A DNA stretch of 64,000 bases from Cladosporium sp. IMV 00045 (taxonomy: Eukaryota > Ascomycota > Dothideomycetes > Cladosporiales > Cladosporiaceae), in contig MSJI02000690.1 in NCBI GenBank assembly GCA_001931905.2, forward strand, positions 1-64,000. The letters are read 5' to 3'. The notes under the pieces were generated by a model. The model made no database searches and was not told the DNA's origin. It saw only the letters and a program-made list of their open reading frames with translations. Both the position numbers and the translations under genes were made by a program. Positions 21,511 through 32,492 of this stretch are shown here, piece after piece. Position 1 is the first letter of the stretch. Each line of letters starts with the position of its first letter.

Positions 21511-24282
21511 TCACCACATTCCGTTACCTCCAAACTTGCCACGCCCCTGTTCTGCGTTCTCCAAGTTCTGCCATTCTGCCGTGCCATAGCTTACTTCACT
21601 CTGAGGCGCGCGAACTCCTGATTGTGTAACTTCGGATCTCACACTGCTGTAGGTGGGTCTGAGAGTACCAGGTGCCGAAACATTACTCTCATGTGTGCTC
21701 AGAGGAGGCGGCGCCGATTCGCTTGTGCCCAAGTCATCACGACCCCAGGGCCCTCTGATGTCTAGCAGGCCTAAGTGATCCGACTGCGGTGGCGACTGGC
21801 TTGCGTTTGCCGACGGTTGGTCCCAAGGCATCATGAGCTGAGTTTTTTTCCCGCCTTGAGAAACGTATGGCGACAAGCTCGCGGGTCCAGTCTGGTTGTA
21901 GGATGAATGAGCGGATCGGTGGCTTTGTCCGCTGTTCCAGGCGCTGTAGTCTGGCTGAGGCGGCGCTTGTTCTTGCTCAACTTGGGAAAGGTGGGAAGAG
22001 TAGCGTGAAACGGTGCTGCCCAGCTGTCTTTGGTATGCGGCGAGCTCTTGGGGTGTCAAACCGACGTTGTATGATTCATAGGCGCCTGACCCTGAACCGT
22101 CGTACTGTGGTGGAAAGTTCCAGTCCGCGTTCTGAGCAAGGGCACCAGGTGTCTGGCAAATCGAACCGCTGTGTGCTAATGCTGCACTCACTGAGTGGAA
22201 GGAGTTCTGCGGCGCTTGAGGAGGCATTGAATGGTATGATGCCATCCCTTGAGTCGCCCAGAGGTTTTGGTTCCAGCCGGAACAGGCAACACTGTTTGCA
22301 GGAGGGTAGTATTGCTGGTCGCGCGGTGTGATTTCTCGATAGCTTCCAACATAGCCAGCAGGGGGCGGATGATTGTACGCCACCGATGGTATAGCCTGTG
22401 AGCCAAGGGCAGTGGGGACATGAGAACCTGCGAAGCTTCCTGAGATGCTCCTGGCGTGTTCTCGCTGTGCATTCCACTCTTCGTATGTAAGAGTATGGTT
22501 TTGACCTGGGCCTGGAGTGGATAGTTGTACGACCGATTGTGGAGATCTCAAGTCGCTTGAGGCTACACTGAGCGGGTGTGGCGATATCCAACCATCTCCG
22601 GCGAAATTGGTCTGTTGCTGTTGAAAGCTTGGGGGTCGGGTGTAGTCCCAACCCCAGTCAGGCGACTGATTGATAGATCTACTCCTTGGCCTGTTTTGCT
22701 CATGCTTGCTCATAGACTGGGGTGGACTAGCGTTTCGAGCGAGTGATCGGCCTTGACGAGAAGATGCCATGCTGGGGCCGTTTGAGACTTCGTTCGACGC
22801 AGATGCAACATTGTTTACGGATTTGGGATGACTAGACCAAGCTTGACGAGATGATGCTTTGCTCTCGCGAATAGACTGCGCTTGTGACTGTGTTTGTTTA
22901 TCGTTGCGAGTGAAACCTCCGAATGAGTGAGCGATGCTCGCAGAACTACCTGCCGATTGCACTGTTGGCGGTCTGTAATTCGAGCGCGCAGCGTCTTGCG
23001 TGCCGTCGTCGCCGCTCACACTTTTGTCCGTATTCTTCTTGGTTCTGATGCTTGCTTGTGGATTCGGCTGAGAGGTTTGATGCTGAAATGCTGCTGCTCT
23101 GTTACTCTGGCCGCCTGTGCTTTCTGGAACCGGGAACCCGGTGGTTTGCCCAGCCCCAACCTCTTGGAAAGATCGAGACACCGGAATCTTTTCGACAGTG
23201 CCGGATTGCTCACTGTTGGTTGCAGACATTTTCGCGATTGCTTTCGCGGCGCTTAGCGCCCTTTGAGATATGTCAGAGCCAGGTCTTGAAGCAGCGTCAG
23301 GCTTCCCACTGATCACGACGGCAGAGTCTTTGCAAGATCCAGCAGTAGATTGCATTTCAAAAGCGGAACGGTGAGAGGAGGCTGGCAAAGCGCCAGACAT
23401 GGCTGGTTCTTTGGCCTGCTTAGTATCGACTTGTCTGATAGGCATCTGAGAATTTGCCCGATTTTTCTGCTGCTTCTTGGTCTCACTCTTGGTAGGTTCT
23501 ATCTGTTTGCTCGCTTCAGGTGTAGGCTTGATGAGCGCTTCATTGGCGATTGACCTTGTTCGCGTGGGCTGCGGTGCAACCTCTGAGGCCTTTGGCTCGA
23601 ATTTGCTAGTACGTGTCGAACTAGCATTTGGAAAGCTTGGAGCCGGGGCAAGCTCGACGAATGCCTCCTCGCCATTGCGACCAAGGATTCTGATCATGCG
23701 GCTTCCCGACCTTGACTGACTTATGGGCTCGCGCTCGCTCGTCTTCTGAGCATCAGCCACCTGCGCCGGTGTTGCTGGGCGTGTTGCTATGCTGAATTTC
23801 TTCGGTTTACTTTGAGATCGAACATTTTGCGGAGGATGTGGCTTCATCGGCTTCGTGGTCTCGTTGTTCTCTACACTTGGTCTGGTGCCTCGGGGTTTGA
23901 AAGGTGGGACGACGAAGGGTTTTGGTTTTGTCGCGGCTGGAGGCGAGGACAGGAGCTGAGATTTATCGCGCACGCTGATCGCCACCGCGGCATCTTTCGC
24001 TGCTGCGGCACGCTTGCCCTCGATGGCCGCTTGTATGAGCTTCTTCGCAAGTCCGCCTTGGGTCGCTGCCGGGTCGCCACCATCAGCAAGCCTCGTAGGG
24101 TAGCCGTAAACAGTAGGACAGCGGTCGTCGATGAAAGACCCGACGCTACTCGAGACTTCCCAGTGGCCCTCGCGCGGTCCGTTGTAAGCATTGTCGAAAG
24201 TGTCCGTGACCTCGTTATTGTCGAGCTCCTGTAGCGGGGTGGGCTCGAAAGAGTCGTCGATGGCGCTCTCGAAGGTAGACAT
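21511..24282 (-). CDS. Unidentified large low-complexity protein
   Basis: One long exon of 923 codons from ATG 24282 (MSTFESAIDDSFEPTPLQEL); the frame stays open further upstream without a better start. The N-terminal 120 residues look ordered and carry GHWEVSSSVGSFIDD and GGLAKKLIQAAIEGKRAAAA. The remainder is rich in Ser, Gln, Pro, Ala and Asn, with many Ser-Arg and Pro-Gln clusters and Trp/Tyr repeats near the C-terminus (PDWGWDYTRPPS, NADWNFPPQYDG), and is probably disordered. No catalytic motif, membrane segment or coiled coil was noticed. Such proteins in fungi are often scaffold or RNA-associated, but I assign no function. The frame is continuous over 2.7 kb, so it is certainly a gene. 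Confidence 0.8.
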   Translation of the reverse strand: MSTFESAIDDSFEPTPLQELDNNEVTDTFDNAYNGPREGHWEVSSSVGSFIDDRCPTVYGYPTRLADGGDPAATQGGLAKKLIQAAIEGKRAAAAKDAAVAISVRDKSQLLSSPPAATKPKPFVVPPFKPRGTRPSVENNETTKPMKPHPPQNVRSQSKPKKFSIATRPATPAQVADAQKTSEREPISQSRSGSRMIRILGRNGEEAFVELAPAPSFPNASSTRTSKFEPKASEVAPQPTRTRSIANEALIKPTPEASKQIEPTKSETKKQQKNRANSQMPIRQVDTKQAKEPAMSGALPASSHRSAFEMQSTAGSCKDSAVVISGKPDAASRPGSDISQRALSAAKAIAKMSATNSEQSGTVEKIPVSRSFQEVGAGQTTGFPVPESTGGQSNRAAAFQHQTSQPNPQASIRTKKNTDKSVSGDDGTQDAARSNYRPPTVQSAGSSASIAHSFGGFTRNDKQTQSQAQSIRESKASSRQAWSSHPKSVNNVASASNEVSNGPSMASSRQGRSLARNASPPQSMSKHEQNRPRSRSINQSPDWGWDYTRPPSFQQQQTNFAGDGWISPHPLSVASSDLRSPQSVVQLSTPGPGQNHTLTYEEWNAQREHARSISGSFAGSHVPTALGSQAIPSVAYNHPPPAGYVGSYREITPRDQQYYPPANSVACSGWNQNLWATQGMASYHSMPPQAPQNSFHSVSAALAHSGSICQTPGALAQNADWNFPPQYDGSGSGAYESYNVGLTPQELAAYQRQLGSTVSRYSSHLSQVEQEQAPPQPDYSAWNSGQSHRSAHSSYNQTGPASLSPYVSQGGKKTQLMMPWDQPSANASQSPPQSDHLGLLDIRGPWGRDDLGTSESAPPPLSTHESNVSAPGTLRPTYSSVRSEVTQSGVRAPQSEVSYGTAEWQNLENAEQGRGKFGGNGMW

Positions 24283-24611
24283 GCCGTAGGTGCGACAGGG
24301 CCGGTGCCCACCAACATGTAGAGGCGGTAGTGCGAAACAGGACGTTGCGTGGCTGAGAGGATAAGATATGAGCCTCAGATCGGCCCTGTGTTGTGGAAGT
24401 TGAGGTTGGGAATTGCGTGGAAGTGAAGTAAAGTTGTGGCGCGAGCAAACGGCCGTCGCGCAGAAAGCAGCGCAGAAGCGCCCACCAGCTCTGTACATGT
24501 GCGCATGAGCCCAGCAATACAGTAAAATGGAAAAATGAACGCCGCAATACCTACATGTCGACAATCATGGTTTCTTCATCGTATCGTAATCTCATCCCGA
24601 GCTTCTCGAGA
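24283..24611. other. Promoter/terminator gap
   Basis: Between two minus-strand genes. The large gene's frame extends into it without an obvious start, including an in-frame ATG near 24498, so its 5' end might be longer than annotated. Confidence 0.35.
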
Positions 24612-25433
24612 TCACAGCTTTGCCTTTTCTCTCGTCTTCTCGTGCTCCCATTGTCTCTTGACGTACCAGCTCCTCACATAGCTCCACCCTCCACTCACGA
24701 CACCAAGAGGTGGGAAAAGCAGCAGAAGCCAAGCCCACCATTGTGGACTGCCCTCCTTGACCACACTCATTACACGATCGACCTCTCTCTTCAAGTCCGC
24801 CTGATTACCATCGTTCCAGACGACAACGCCCGCTTTCTCTCCTCTGCTCAAACACCTCTCCGCCTTGTCACGAACATCCCACTGTGAAGCAACCCTGTTC
24901 TTTGCATCCTCCTCAGTCAGATGCTCATCTCTTGCCCGCAATCTCTCCATCTGCACAGCAGCATCCTTGACAGCAACCACCATGATGGTTCCGCAAAGCG
25001 GCTCCCAGCCGGACTCGAACAGCAAAGGCACGTCCAGCACAACAGCCCAGTTCCCGCGCAGATAGGCATACATCATCTGCTTGTACATCTCCTTTCTCAC
25101 CGCTGGGTGCACGATCTTGTTCAGCGCTTTCCTATCCTCATCTTTGCCCTCGCCAAACACTCTCCGACCCAACGCGGGCCGGTTGAGCGGTCGTCCTTTG
25201 CCGTTCAATCCCTGCTCACCACCATTCTCAGGCGTTGAAGGGACGAGGAGATCTGGTGTTGAAGGTCCAAACTGCGCAACGATTTGTTTGTAGCCTGTTG
25301 TGCCGGGTTCTACGACTTGGCGGGCGACCTTGTCGGCGTCGATTACGGGAAGATTGTAGGGTGCGGAAGTGAGGATTTGTGAGACTGTTGACTTGCCGGT
25401 AGCAATGCTGCCAGTCAGTCCTAGGAGCAGCAT
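24612..25433 (-). CDS. CAB5: Dephospho-CoA kinase
   Basis: Single exon, 273 aa. The P-loop is at the extreme N-terminus (GLTGSIATGKST), followed by IDADKVARQVVEPGTTGY, HPAVRKEM, VLDVPLLFESG (the conserved Leu-Phe-Glu of CoaE) and ARDEHLTEEDAKNRVASQ. It carries out the last step of coenzyme A synthesis, phosphorylating the 3'-hydroxyl of dephospho-CoA. The C-terminus adds a single hydrophobic span (WWAWLLLLFPPLGVV) and a basic tail, as in other fungal homologues, suggesting attachment to an outer mitochondrial or lipid-droplet membrane. No insertions or gaps relative to the family. Confidence 0.95.
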   Translation of the reverse strand: MLLLGLTGSIATGKSTVSQILTSAPYNLPVIDADKVARQVVEPGTTGYKQIVAQFGPSTPDLLVPSTPENGGEQGLNGKGRPLNRPALGRRVFGEGKDEDRKALNKIVHPAVRKEMYKQMMYAYLRGNWAVVLDVPLLFESGWEPLCGTIMVVAVKDAAVQMERLRARDEHLTEEDAKNRVASQWDVRDKAERCLSRGEKAGVVVWNDGNQADLKREVDRVMSVVKEGSPQWWAWLLLLFPPLGVVSGGWSYVRSWYVKRQWEHEKTREKAKL

Positions 25434-26130
25434 GTTTGCAATAATGGGTGATGATGAGTATTCAGGTACTCCGTCGGAGCATTGATTGCGCTACCTTACT
25501 ATAAAGCTGCATGGTATTGCAGTGATGTAGCTCGAACCTCGGCTGCTCTATGTTTGCCTGAGGCTGTTCAATCACAAACCTTCAAGAGGTCTTTTGTCCA
25601 CAGCGCTGCTCAACCCACAAGGGACGATCCAACATACCTCTTGTTTCGTTGGTCACCTTGCCTTTTTTTTCTTTTCCCATCTGTCGTTTCGTGACGAGCG
25701 AAAAGCCCAAGCTTGCGATGATATCGCATCTACCATGGGCGTCTCGTACCCTCAATTTGTGTACCGTGATATGTACTAACTGGGCGACACGACCATTATG
25801 AAGTTGGTCACCGAGCTACCTCCGGATGAGGTTGGCAGCTGAGCTCGCCTTTGCGACAAGCAATATCAAGGCTAGAGTCAGCAAGTTTGAACAGTGCCTA
25901 ATATTCACGGCTTCAGTTGTCAAGTAGCCAGGACCATTTGCAGAGTACCTTGTGTGCTCGAAGTGACTGATTGGCCTTTGATGCATGAGGTGGCGTCAGC
26001 AGGGTGGCACACCTTCGGGCTGGACACAAGAGCGTCCTCAGCTGGCTGACAGTCCTAAAGATGCCTTGAAGATGTTCAATCCAGATGTGAGCTGATTCAA
26101 AGACTTGTCCGCTCTCGTCAACTAATCGAA
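25434..26130. other. Intergenic gap
   Basis: About 700 bp upstream of the NACHT-ankyrin locus. No gene seen. It contains a T-rich tract near 25666-25680. Confidence 0.35.
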
Positions 26131-28850
26131 ATGACTTCCGCCATACCGCGCAAGCGAGCTCTCAGTGACGATGCTGGACCATCCTCGCCTCGGAAAGCAG
26201 CTTGCACTGCGCCTGGCCTCGCCGCGCATGCTGGGCACAATGCGCCGGGGAACCGCTATCAGGACATTACGATACGCGACTACACTAGGGCACAGCTGGG
26301 TGATACATATGCCAACACTGTGAATTACAAGTATCCTTCGAGCGCCTGTGACCAACCGGAAAGCGACAAGAGGTGGAAGGAGTTCAAGAAATCTCTGAGC
26401 TTCGATCGCATGGAAGTGCGACGAAGAGCGATCGAGCCAGCTTACGGCGACACATGCCGCTGGATTCTGGACACCGACCAATACCTAAGGTGGCGCGATG
26501 AATCTCTGCAAGGCGAGCATCATGGCCTCCTTTGGATCAAAGGGAAGCCAGGCGTTGGCAAATCGACGATCATGTAATTCCTACTCGAGCATGCTCAGGC
26601 GTCTATACCAAAGTGCACGATCCTTTCGTTCTTCTTCAACGCAAGAGGAAGCTCTCTCGAGACATCTGCCCAGGGGCTCTACCGCTCCTTGCTGTTGCAG
26701 CTGCTTGGCAAGCTTCCAATGCTGCAACAAGTCTTCGAGATGCCGAACGACATTCCTGCACATGACGCTCAAGAACCGAGGTGGCAAGTGGAGGTTGTTC
26801 AAGACCTCTTCCGGGAAGCCTTGGCCCAAGCACGGCAGCAACCTGTCATCATTTTCATTGACGCGCTCGACGAAGGCAACCACGAGGAAGTGCGCAACAT
26901 GGTGGGATACATTGCAAAGCTTGCATCCAATGCACGGTTTATGGATTTTCAGTTCCGTGTCTGCTTCGCAAGTCGACATTACCCGAGCATTTCCATACCG
27001 TTCTGCGAAGAGCTCATTCTCGAACGTCAGAAGCATCACAAAGAAGGCATTGAGAAATATGTTTCAGAAAACTTGGTACCTGGCCTCTCAACGAAGCCTT
27101 TCGATCTCGTGGCCGAAGTCGTCGCCAAATCACGTGAAGTCTTTCTATGGATTATTCTGGTCGTCCGAATGCTGAATGAACGATTCGATCAAGGTGCAAC
27201 ACTGATGCAGCTTGTGAGCTGCCTTGCCACAATACTGGGGAGACTGGAAGAGCTTTTGAAAAGCATCATTTCTCAAGGAGCTTCAGGCAAATATCTTGTA
27301 CCGGGGCTTCAGTGGGTCATTGCTGGGGCGGCGCCCTTCGGATTTCTCACTATCGAAGCACTGTATTTCGGCATTCTCTTGGGGACCCGCGAGCTAGTTA
27401 ATCCTGCATGGGATTCCCGCCAAGTCGACGTAGCTGCGATGGAACGGTTCATTCTCCAGGCTACCAAAGGACTCGTCGAGTTTGTCGAGCAATCATCGTC
27501 CGTACACGATTGCACGGCGCAATTTGTACACGAGTCGGTACGACAATACATTCTTGGTGGAGGTCTGACGATACTTGATCCCCTCCTCGGGAACAACGTA
27601 CAAGCGAGATGTCACGTTCATGTTGCAGAATGCTGTCAGTCTTATATCAAGTTGATCCAACCTGCCGACTATGGTGTTCATGTTGATGCCACCATCAATT
27701 CACCGGATGCGCCTCAAGGGCCTAAGGAGGTTGCGCGACGCAAGAATTTTGTTCACATGTTTCCACTCGTCGAGTACGCCCTAACGTTCACTCATCGTCT
27801 TCTAGAGGCCGCCCATGCTGACGGCATCTACGCGGTGGAGCGGCTTTTTTCATTTCCTCTACAATCATGGATCAATGCCAGCGGTGTCGTTGATTCCACG
27901 GAGAGGCAACTGCTGCCCTCAACCAGCCTTTTGTATCTCTTGATAGAGCACGACTGTATTGGTCTAGGCCGAGAAATGCTTCAACGGTTTAAAACGCTTA
28001 AGGACTCTGCGAGCCTTGATAGCGAAAACGCACAAACAATGGGCGACAAGCGTGCCAATGCCTTGCTCGGGATCGACTTGAATTCCCCCCAAACACTCGA
28101 CGGGGACACATTTCTGGCCGTTGCCGCTCGACAAAATGATCACTATCTTGTAAAATTACTTTGGAGTGTGGAGCAGACCCCAACTACGGCACCTGCTCGA
28201 CCCCATTGCTGGAAGCAGTGTGGAGTTATAATTCTGATACGGTTCGGCTTCTCTTGGAATATGGTGCGAATGCCAACGCGTCAAACGAGGGAGGCCAAAC
28301 TGCCATTGGAGAGGCGGCAAGGATGGGGCCTCGAGTCATGGTGTGCATACTGATGCAGCATGGCGCAAATGACACTGTCCTCAATGAAGATGATGGCAAC
28401 ATCTTGACCTCAGCGGCACGGAAAGGCGATATATCAATGGTGGATTGTCTACTGAGGCACGGGGCAAACGTCAACGTTGTAGCTGGAGTAGATGGGACTG
28501 CCCTCGCTACCGCGGCGCGCAATGGTCATTATGAAGTTGTGACACTATTACTACAACACATGGCAAACGTCAATGTTGTTGCTGGCGAGTATGGTACCCC
28601 CCTTGGCGCAGCGGTTTCCGCCATGGATTTTGAAATGGCGAACTTGCTGTTGGAACATGGAGCAGACATCAACCAATCATCGCCTGCGGGGGTCCATTTC
28701 GCTTTCGCGGCAGCTCGTTCGCGCATGCGATCTCGGGACAACACCTGGGAGCATGTGCCTCTTAGCAGCTCTCTAATGGGCAAGTTCGTTCTTCAAAACG
28801 GAGCTTCAGAATACAAGAGACCAGATTTCTTGATTGGCAAAAAATTGTGA
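26131..28850 (+). pseudogene. NACHT-ankyrin NLR-like receptor with stop and frameshift
   Basis: A single-exon NLR-type gene of about 907 codons in three pieces. Residues 1-148 give a linker (YQDITIRDYTRAQLGDTY), then DTCRWILDTDQYLRWRDE and the Walker A GLLWIKGKPGVGKSTIM. There the frame meets TAA (26575-26577) and continues in the same frame as FLLEHAQASIPKC and SFFFNARGSS, through Walker B (PVIIFIDALDEG), the rest of the NACHT module and a winged-helix/helical region. At 28156-28163 a one-base shift separates LVKLL from ECGADPNYG; beyond it about six ankyrin repeats follow (LLEYGANANASNEGGQTAI, LLRHGANVNVVAGVDGTALA). The protein would have no obvious N-terminal effector domain. In fungi such STAND proteins act in non-self recognition. 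Two lesions make it inactive as a full-length product. Confidence 0.85.
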
Positions 28851-29386
28851 GCTTCGAATCCAATTACAACGGTCGTCGTCATTCTTTGTAGCGCTTAATG
28901 TGTAGCGTCTCTGCGTTCGTTTGGCTTCGGTACATTTACGCCAGAACTCTCACGCATGCCTGAATCTGGACCTAATCGCTCAGCACCGGAGCAACCACAA
29001 AATTCTTGCATTACTCAATTCGATGACATGTCTAACTTCTGGACTCCGGGTTGCCCCTGGTGGACGGACTGCTTGGATTCGAAGAGGGGTTGGTAAGTTC
29101 GCCTTTGGTCGCTTCATCTGCCGAGCGGTTTGTCGATCTGGATGCCATTCGAAAGTTGGAGGATCTCAGTTTCCTAGTCATGTGTTACTTCCGAGAACAG
29201 CGATCACCACGGCATGATTGAGATCGTCGACACAGCATCGAAGGCTCGTGAAACAGCCATTGCTCGCATCATTTCTTAAGGAAATCTCTTTGCTGGGAGT
29301 CTCACAGGAAGACGTAGGAGTCTACATGTAGCGAAAACACGTGTAGATCATTGCTAGCTCCAAACGCTTGACATGCTTCTCAATCT
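28851..29386. other. Intergenic gap
   Basis: Between the ankyrin end and the 3' end of the F-box gene. No frame with recognisable content. Confidence 0.35.
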
Positions 29387-30730
29387 TCATGGATCCCGCA
29401 CCATGAGCAGCATTTGCCGTATCTCATCCCGTCCTGCAATCTCATGATCACCCAAAGTCTTTTTCTCCACTGAGTCCGTAGACTCCGTAACGATGTATGG
29501 TCGTCTCTCGTGGTATCGCATCCTCTCCCACGTCGAATTGTCGCGCAGGTGAAGATGAATCAACGCAAGTTCATCCATCAGGTATGAGGCGCAACTGTGC
29601 CACTCCATCCAGGACGATAGGTGGACGTCGAGGAGCGCGAGACGCTGCAGCGAGGCGTTATGGGATTTGAGAACATTCTCCAAGTCGTCCCAGTAGAAAG
29701 CGCCGGTGATGAGTTCCAGAGTTTCCAATCTGCAATTTGCGAGCCAGTCGAGGAGAAAACGCCCGTAATGCTCACCGAAATCGCGCACACTGTAATACGG
29801 TCCATGGAGCATTGGACAGAGACCCAATCTCAACTTTTTGAGGTTCGGGCAGCTGAGAATGATCTGTCCGATGGAATGATGTTCGCCAGCGATGCGCTGG
29901 GGTTTCTTGATCGAGATCTTCACCAAGTCTTCTGATTTTATCGTGGTCGAGAAGCTTCTCAGGTTGGAACCCAATGCCAATATCAAAGCTTTGTGGGTCG
30001 GGCCTTCGAACGACCAGGCAGACGAGCGAATAGCTTCTTGTGTGAGGAAACCACATTTCTCCAAGGGCCAGCCGCACAAATCCAATGATTGTGCTGGAAA
30101 CGAAGCTCGTGCGATCGCTTCAAGGGCAATGCGAGCTGCCACGTCGACTTGGACTTCTGATCGATACGCTGACGGACGATCGGGCGGCAGCCAATGCAGC
30201 CGACTCAGTGCTTTGGTGCCGTAAGCAGGTCTTTCCCGTTCTTGAAATCTCATAACGTCGTATCGATGGAATGTTAAATTTGGAATGATACCAGCGCAAG
30301 CCAAGTTGTGCAATGAAGATTCCAAGAGTCTGAAGACGTTCAGTCGTATGTCTTCTTTGATGTGGCTCTGATTATCCTCAAGAATGACTAACTGCTGATC
30401 GGGGAAAAGAGTTTCCACACACGCATGTTGCTTCTGCAACGCATTCGCCGTGGGAAGATCATAAAGGTCCTCACAAGGGAAATGGATCTCGACGCATTCC
30501 AGTTTCTTCCTCAGGTATTTACGGTTCGATATTTCGTGCAGCACTTCCATACTATGTCGCGTGTACAAGTGCGAACGATGACGAAAGAAGTAGTAAGCGA
30601 AAGCATCGTCAAGACTGGTCAAGATGTGGCGGGAGGTTTGGCGGAGGTTGATGATGTCTGCAGGGGTTACGAGAAATCCCATCAAGCTGAGCAGCTCGGC
30701 TGGTAGGTCTGTGATTCCCCGTCATGGCAT
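29387..30730 (-). CDS. F-box protein with TGA at codon 3
   Basis: The open frame encodes an N-terminal F-box (ITDLPAELLSLMGFLVTPAD, then LRQTSRHI) and about 380 further residues with leucine-rich segments (CPNLKKLRLGLCPML, ANCRLETLELITGAF, SLQRLALLDVHLSSW), as in substrate-recognition subunits of SCF ubiquitin ligases. The frame has no ATG before the F-box except ATG 30730, which is followed by CCA and then TGA (30722-30724). If that TGA were CGA, the protein would start just before the F-box, as expected for the family. Otherwise translation could begin at ATG 30682 with most of the F-box core missing. So the gene is either freshly truncated or has an unseen 5' exon. Confidence 0.65.
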
Positions 30731-31156
30731 CCTGTGGTCTTTCGTGACGTTGGAACGCTGTCAGAGGAGTAGACGAAGAGATAGACAAAGGGGTTCGCGA
30801 GAGGGGAGGCGGCGCTTTTGGACCATTCCATCTGCCAAGTGAGTGGCGCCTGCAGTGTAACAGGCTGGAGGGTGGAATGACCTATCCCTTGGTGGTGGAA
30901 ATCTGTTCAATTTGTAGGAACATCGTCAAAGTGAAGCAACGAGCTCCATCCAAGCGATCTGCGAGCTCAACTCGATTCGAGGATATTAACGCACAGGACC
31001 GTTACGTGGGGTGACAAGACCATGGGTGTGGCTGTTGGAATGTTGTCAGTCTTCGAGCTTCAGCTGCAGCCCCGCGGGATCATCATCACTGCATGCCGCA
31101 CGCCACAAACCACCTTGCTTGTCCACTACCAAAGTGGCAATTTCTCACAAACAGAC
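30731..31156. other. Divergent gap of F-box and oxygenase genes
   Basis: Contains the presumed promoters of both genes. The oxygenase frame stays open back to 31022, but ATG 31157 gives the usual N-terminus for the family. Nothing else seen. Confidence 0.35.
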
Positions 31157-32278
31157 ATGGATACGACTCTTCCCGAGAAATCAGAAATCCCAGTAATTGA
31201 TTTCTCCCCCTGGCTCAACAGCAAATCCAAAGCCTCCCAACTATCAGTGGCCAAAGACCTGATCAGTGCCTTCCAAACCGTCGGCTTCGCCTACATAATC
31301 AAGCACAATCTTCCACCAAATCTCATCAACGACGCTTTTCACGCGTCAAAACGACTCTTCTCCCTCGACCATGAGACGAAAATGCTTGCACCCCACCCTG
31401 ACGGACCGCAAGTCCATCGCGGCTACTCGCACCCGGGACTGGAGAAAGTCAGCCAGTATGCTGGCGGCGAGGAGGAAGTCGGTGAGAAATTGAGGGAGAC
31501 GACGGATTGTAAGGAGAGCTACGAAATCGGCAGTGAGGAGAACGGCGAGCAGCCGAATGTTTGGCTCCAGGAGGAGAGCTCCAGGAGGAGAGTTTACCTG
31601 GTTTTAGGAATTTCACGACGCGGTTTTATGGGGAGTGTGAGAAGCTGGCGCGAGCAATTCTTGAAGCTGTCGCAATGGGGATTGGACTTGAGGATGCGGG
31701 TGTGCTGACGATGTGCCATTCGGGGCACAATAACCAGCTCTGGCTATTGCATTACCCGCAGGTTGCTGCTGGGGAGGTGGAGAGTGGCAGGGTGGCGAGG
31801 ATGCCGGCGCATAGCGATTGGAGCTCGATCACGTTGCTGTTTCAAGATGACTGTGGTGGACTGGAAGTAGAAGATCCGCATGCGCCTGGCACTTTCATAC
31901 CGGTGACGCCTGTGAAGAATGCTTGCGTAGTCAACGTGGGCGATCTGCTGATGCGCTGGAGCAACGGTAATCGTATCGGGCTGTCCGCGCTCGAGCAAGA
32001 CTGCTAATGACCTGCCAGATACTCTGAAGTCAACACTTCACCGCGTGACGCTGCCTCCGCTCGCGGATCGACTTGAAGGCGAAGAGCGGATGACGAAAGA
32101 GCGCTACTCTGTCGTGTACTTTGTTGGTGCAGATCCGGACGCCATCGTTGAGTGCTTGCCGACCTGCATTGACGTACAGAATCCGCCAAAGTATGGGCCG
32201 ATCACCCAGAGGGAGTACTGCGAGATGAGGTCAAAAGTGCAGTATCGTACCGCAAAGCCTCCTGAGGAAAGCCGCTAG
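31157..32278 (+). pseudogene. 2-oxoglutarate/Fe(II) oxygenase with 14-bp duplication frameshift
   Basis: Exons 31157-31966 and 32019-32278 (intron 52 nt, GTAATC donor). The N-terminal DIOX_N part is intact (IPVIDFSPWL, AFQTVGFAYIIKHNLPP). The C-terminal jelly roll keeps every active-site residue: HxD (PAHSDWSSITLLFQD), the distal His (STLHRVTLPP) and the RxS of 2-oxoglutarate binding (ERYSVVYFV). The two halves lie in different frames. At 31565-31592 the 14-mer CTCCAGGAGGAGAG is present twice in tandem, and removing one copy restores a single frame of 351 aa. Isopenicillin-N-synthase-like family members hydroxylate or cyclise small molecules; the substrate is unknown. Confidence 0.85.
31565..31592 (+). 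repeat. 14-bp perfect tandem duplication
   Basis: CTCCAGGAGGAGAG occurs at 31565-31578 and again at 31579-31592 without mismatch. Its length is not a multiple of three, so it shifts the oxygenase frame. Perfect identity suggests a recent slippage or microhomology event, or an assembly artefact. Confidence 0.9.
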
Positions 32279-32492
32279 AAAACTCTTGGGCATCCTGTAG
32301 TTAGTTCGTGAGAGAGCGCGGGAAAAGGGGGAATGGCAGAATGGGTTGAGAGGAGACATGTTGTCTACCTTGAAGGATTGCAAAGGGTATCTCAAGACAA
32401 GGTACGGTACTAGGTCAGTTCACATCGCTCCTTTTTGGGCATTTCGGCACTCCTACACCGACTCTTACGCTACTTCGCCGATAATAAACACT

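Noticed and set aside
26575..26600. A 25-nt GTAATT..CTCAG intron removing the TAA in the NACHT gene
   Set aside because: Too short to splice, and it would delete conserved LLEHAQ residues and shift the frame.
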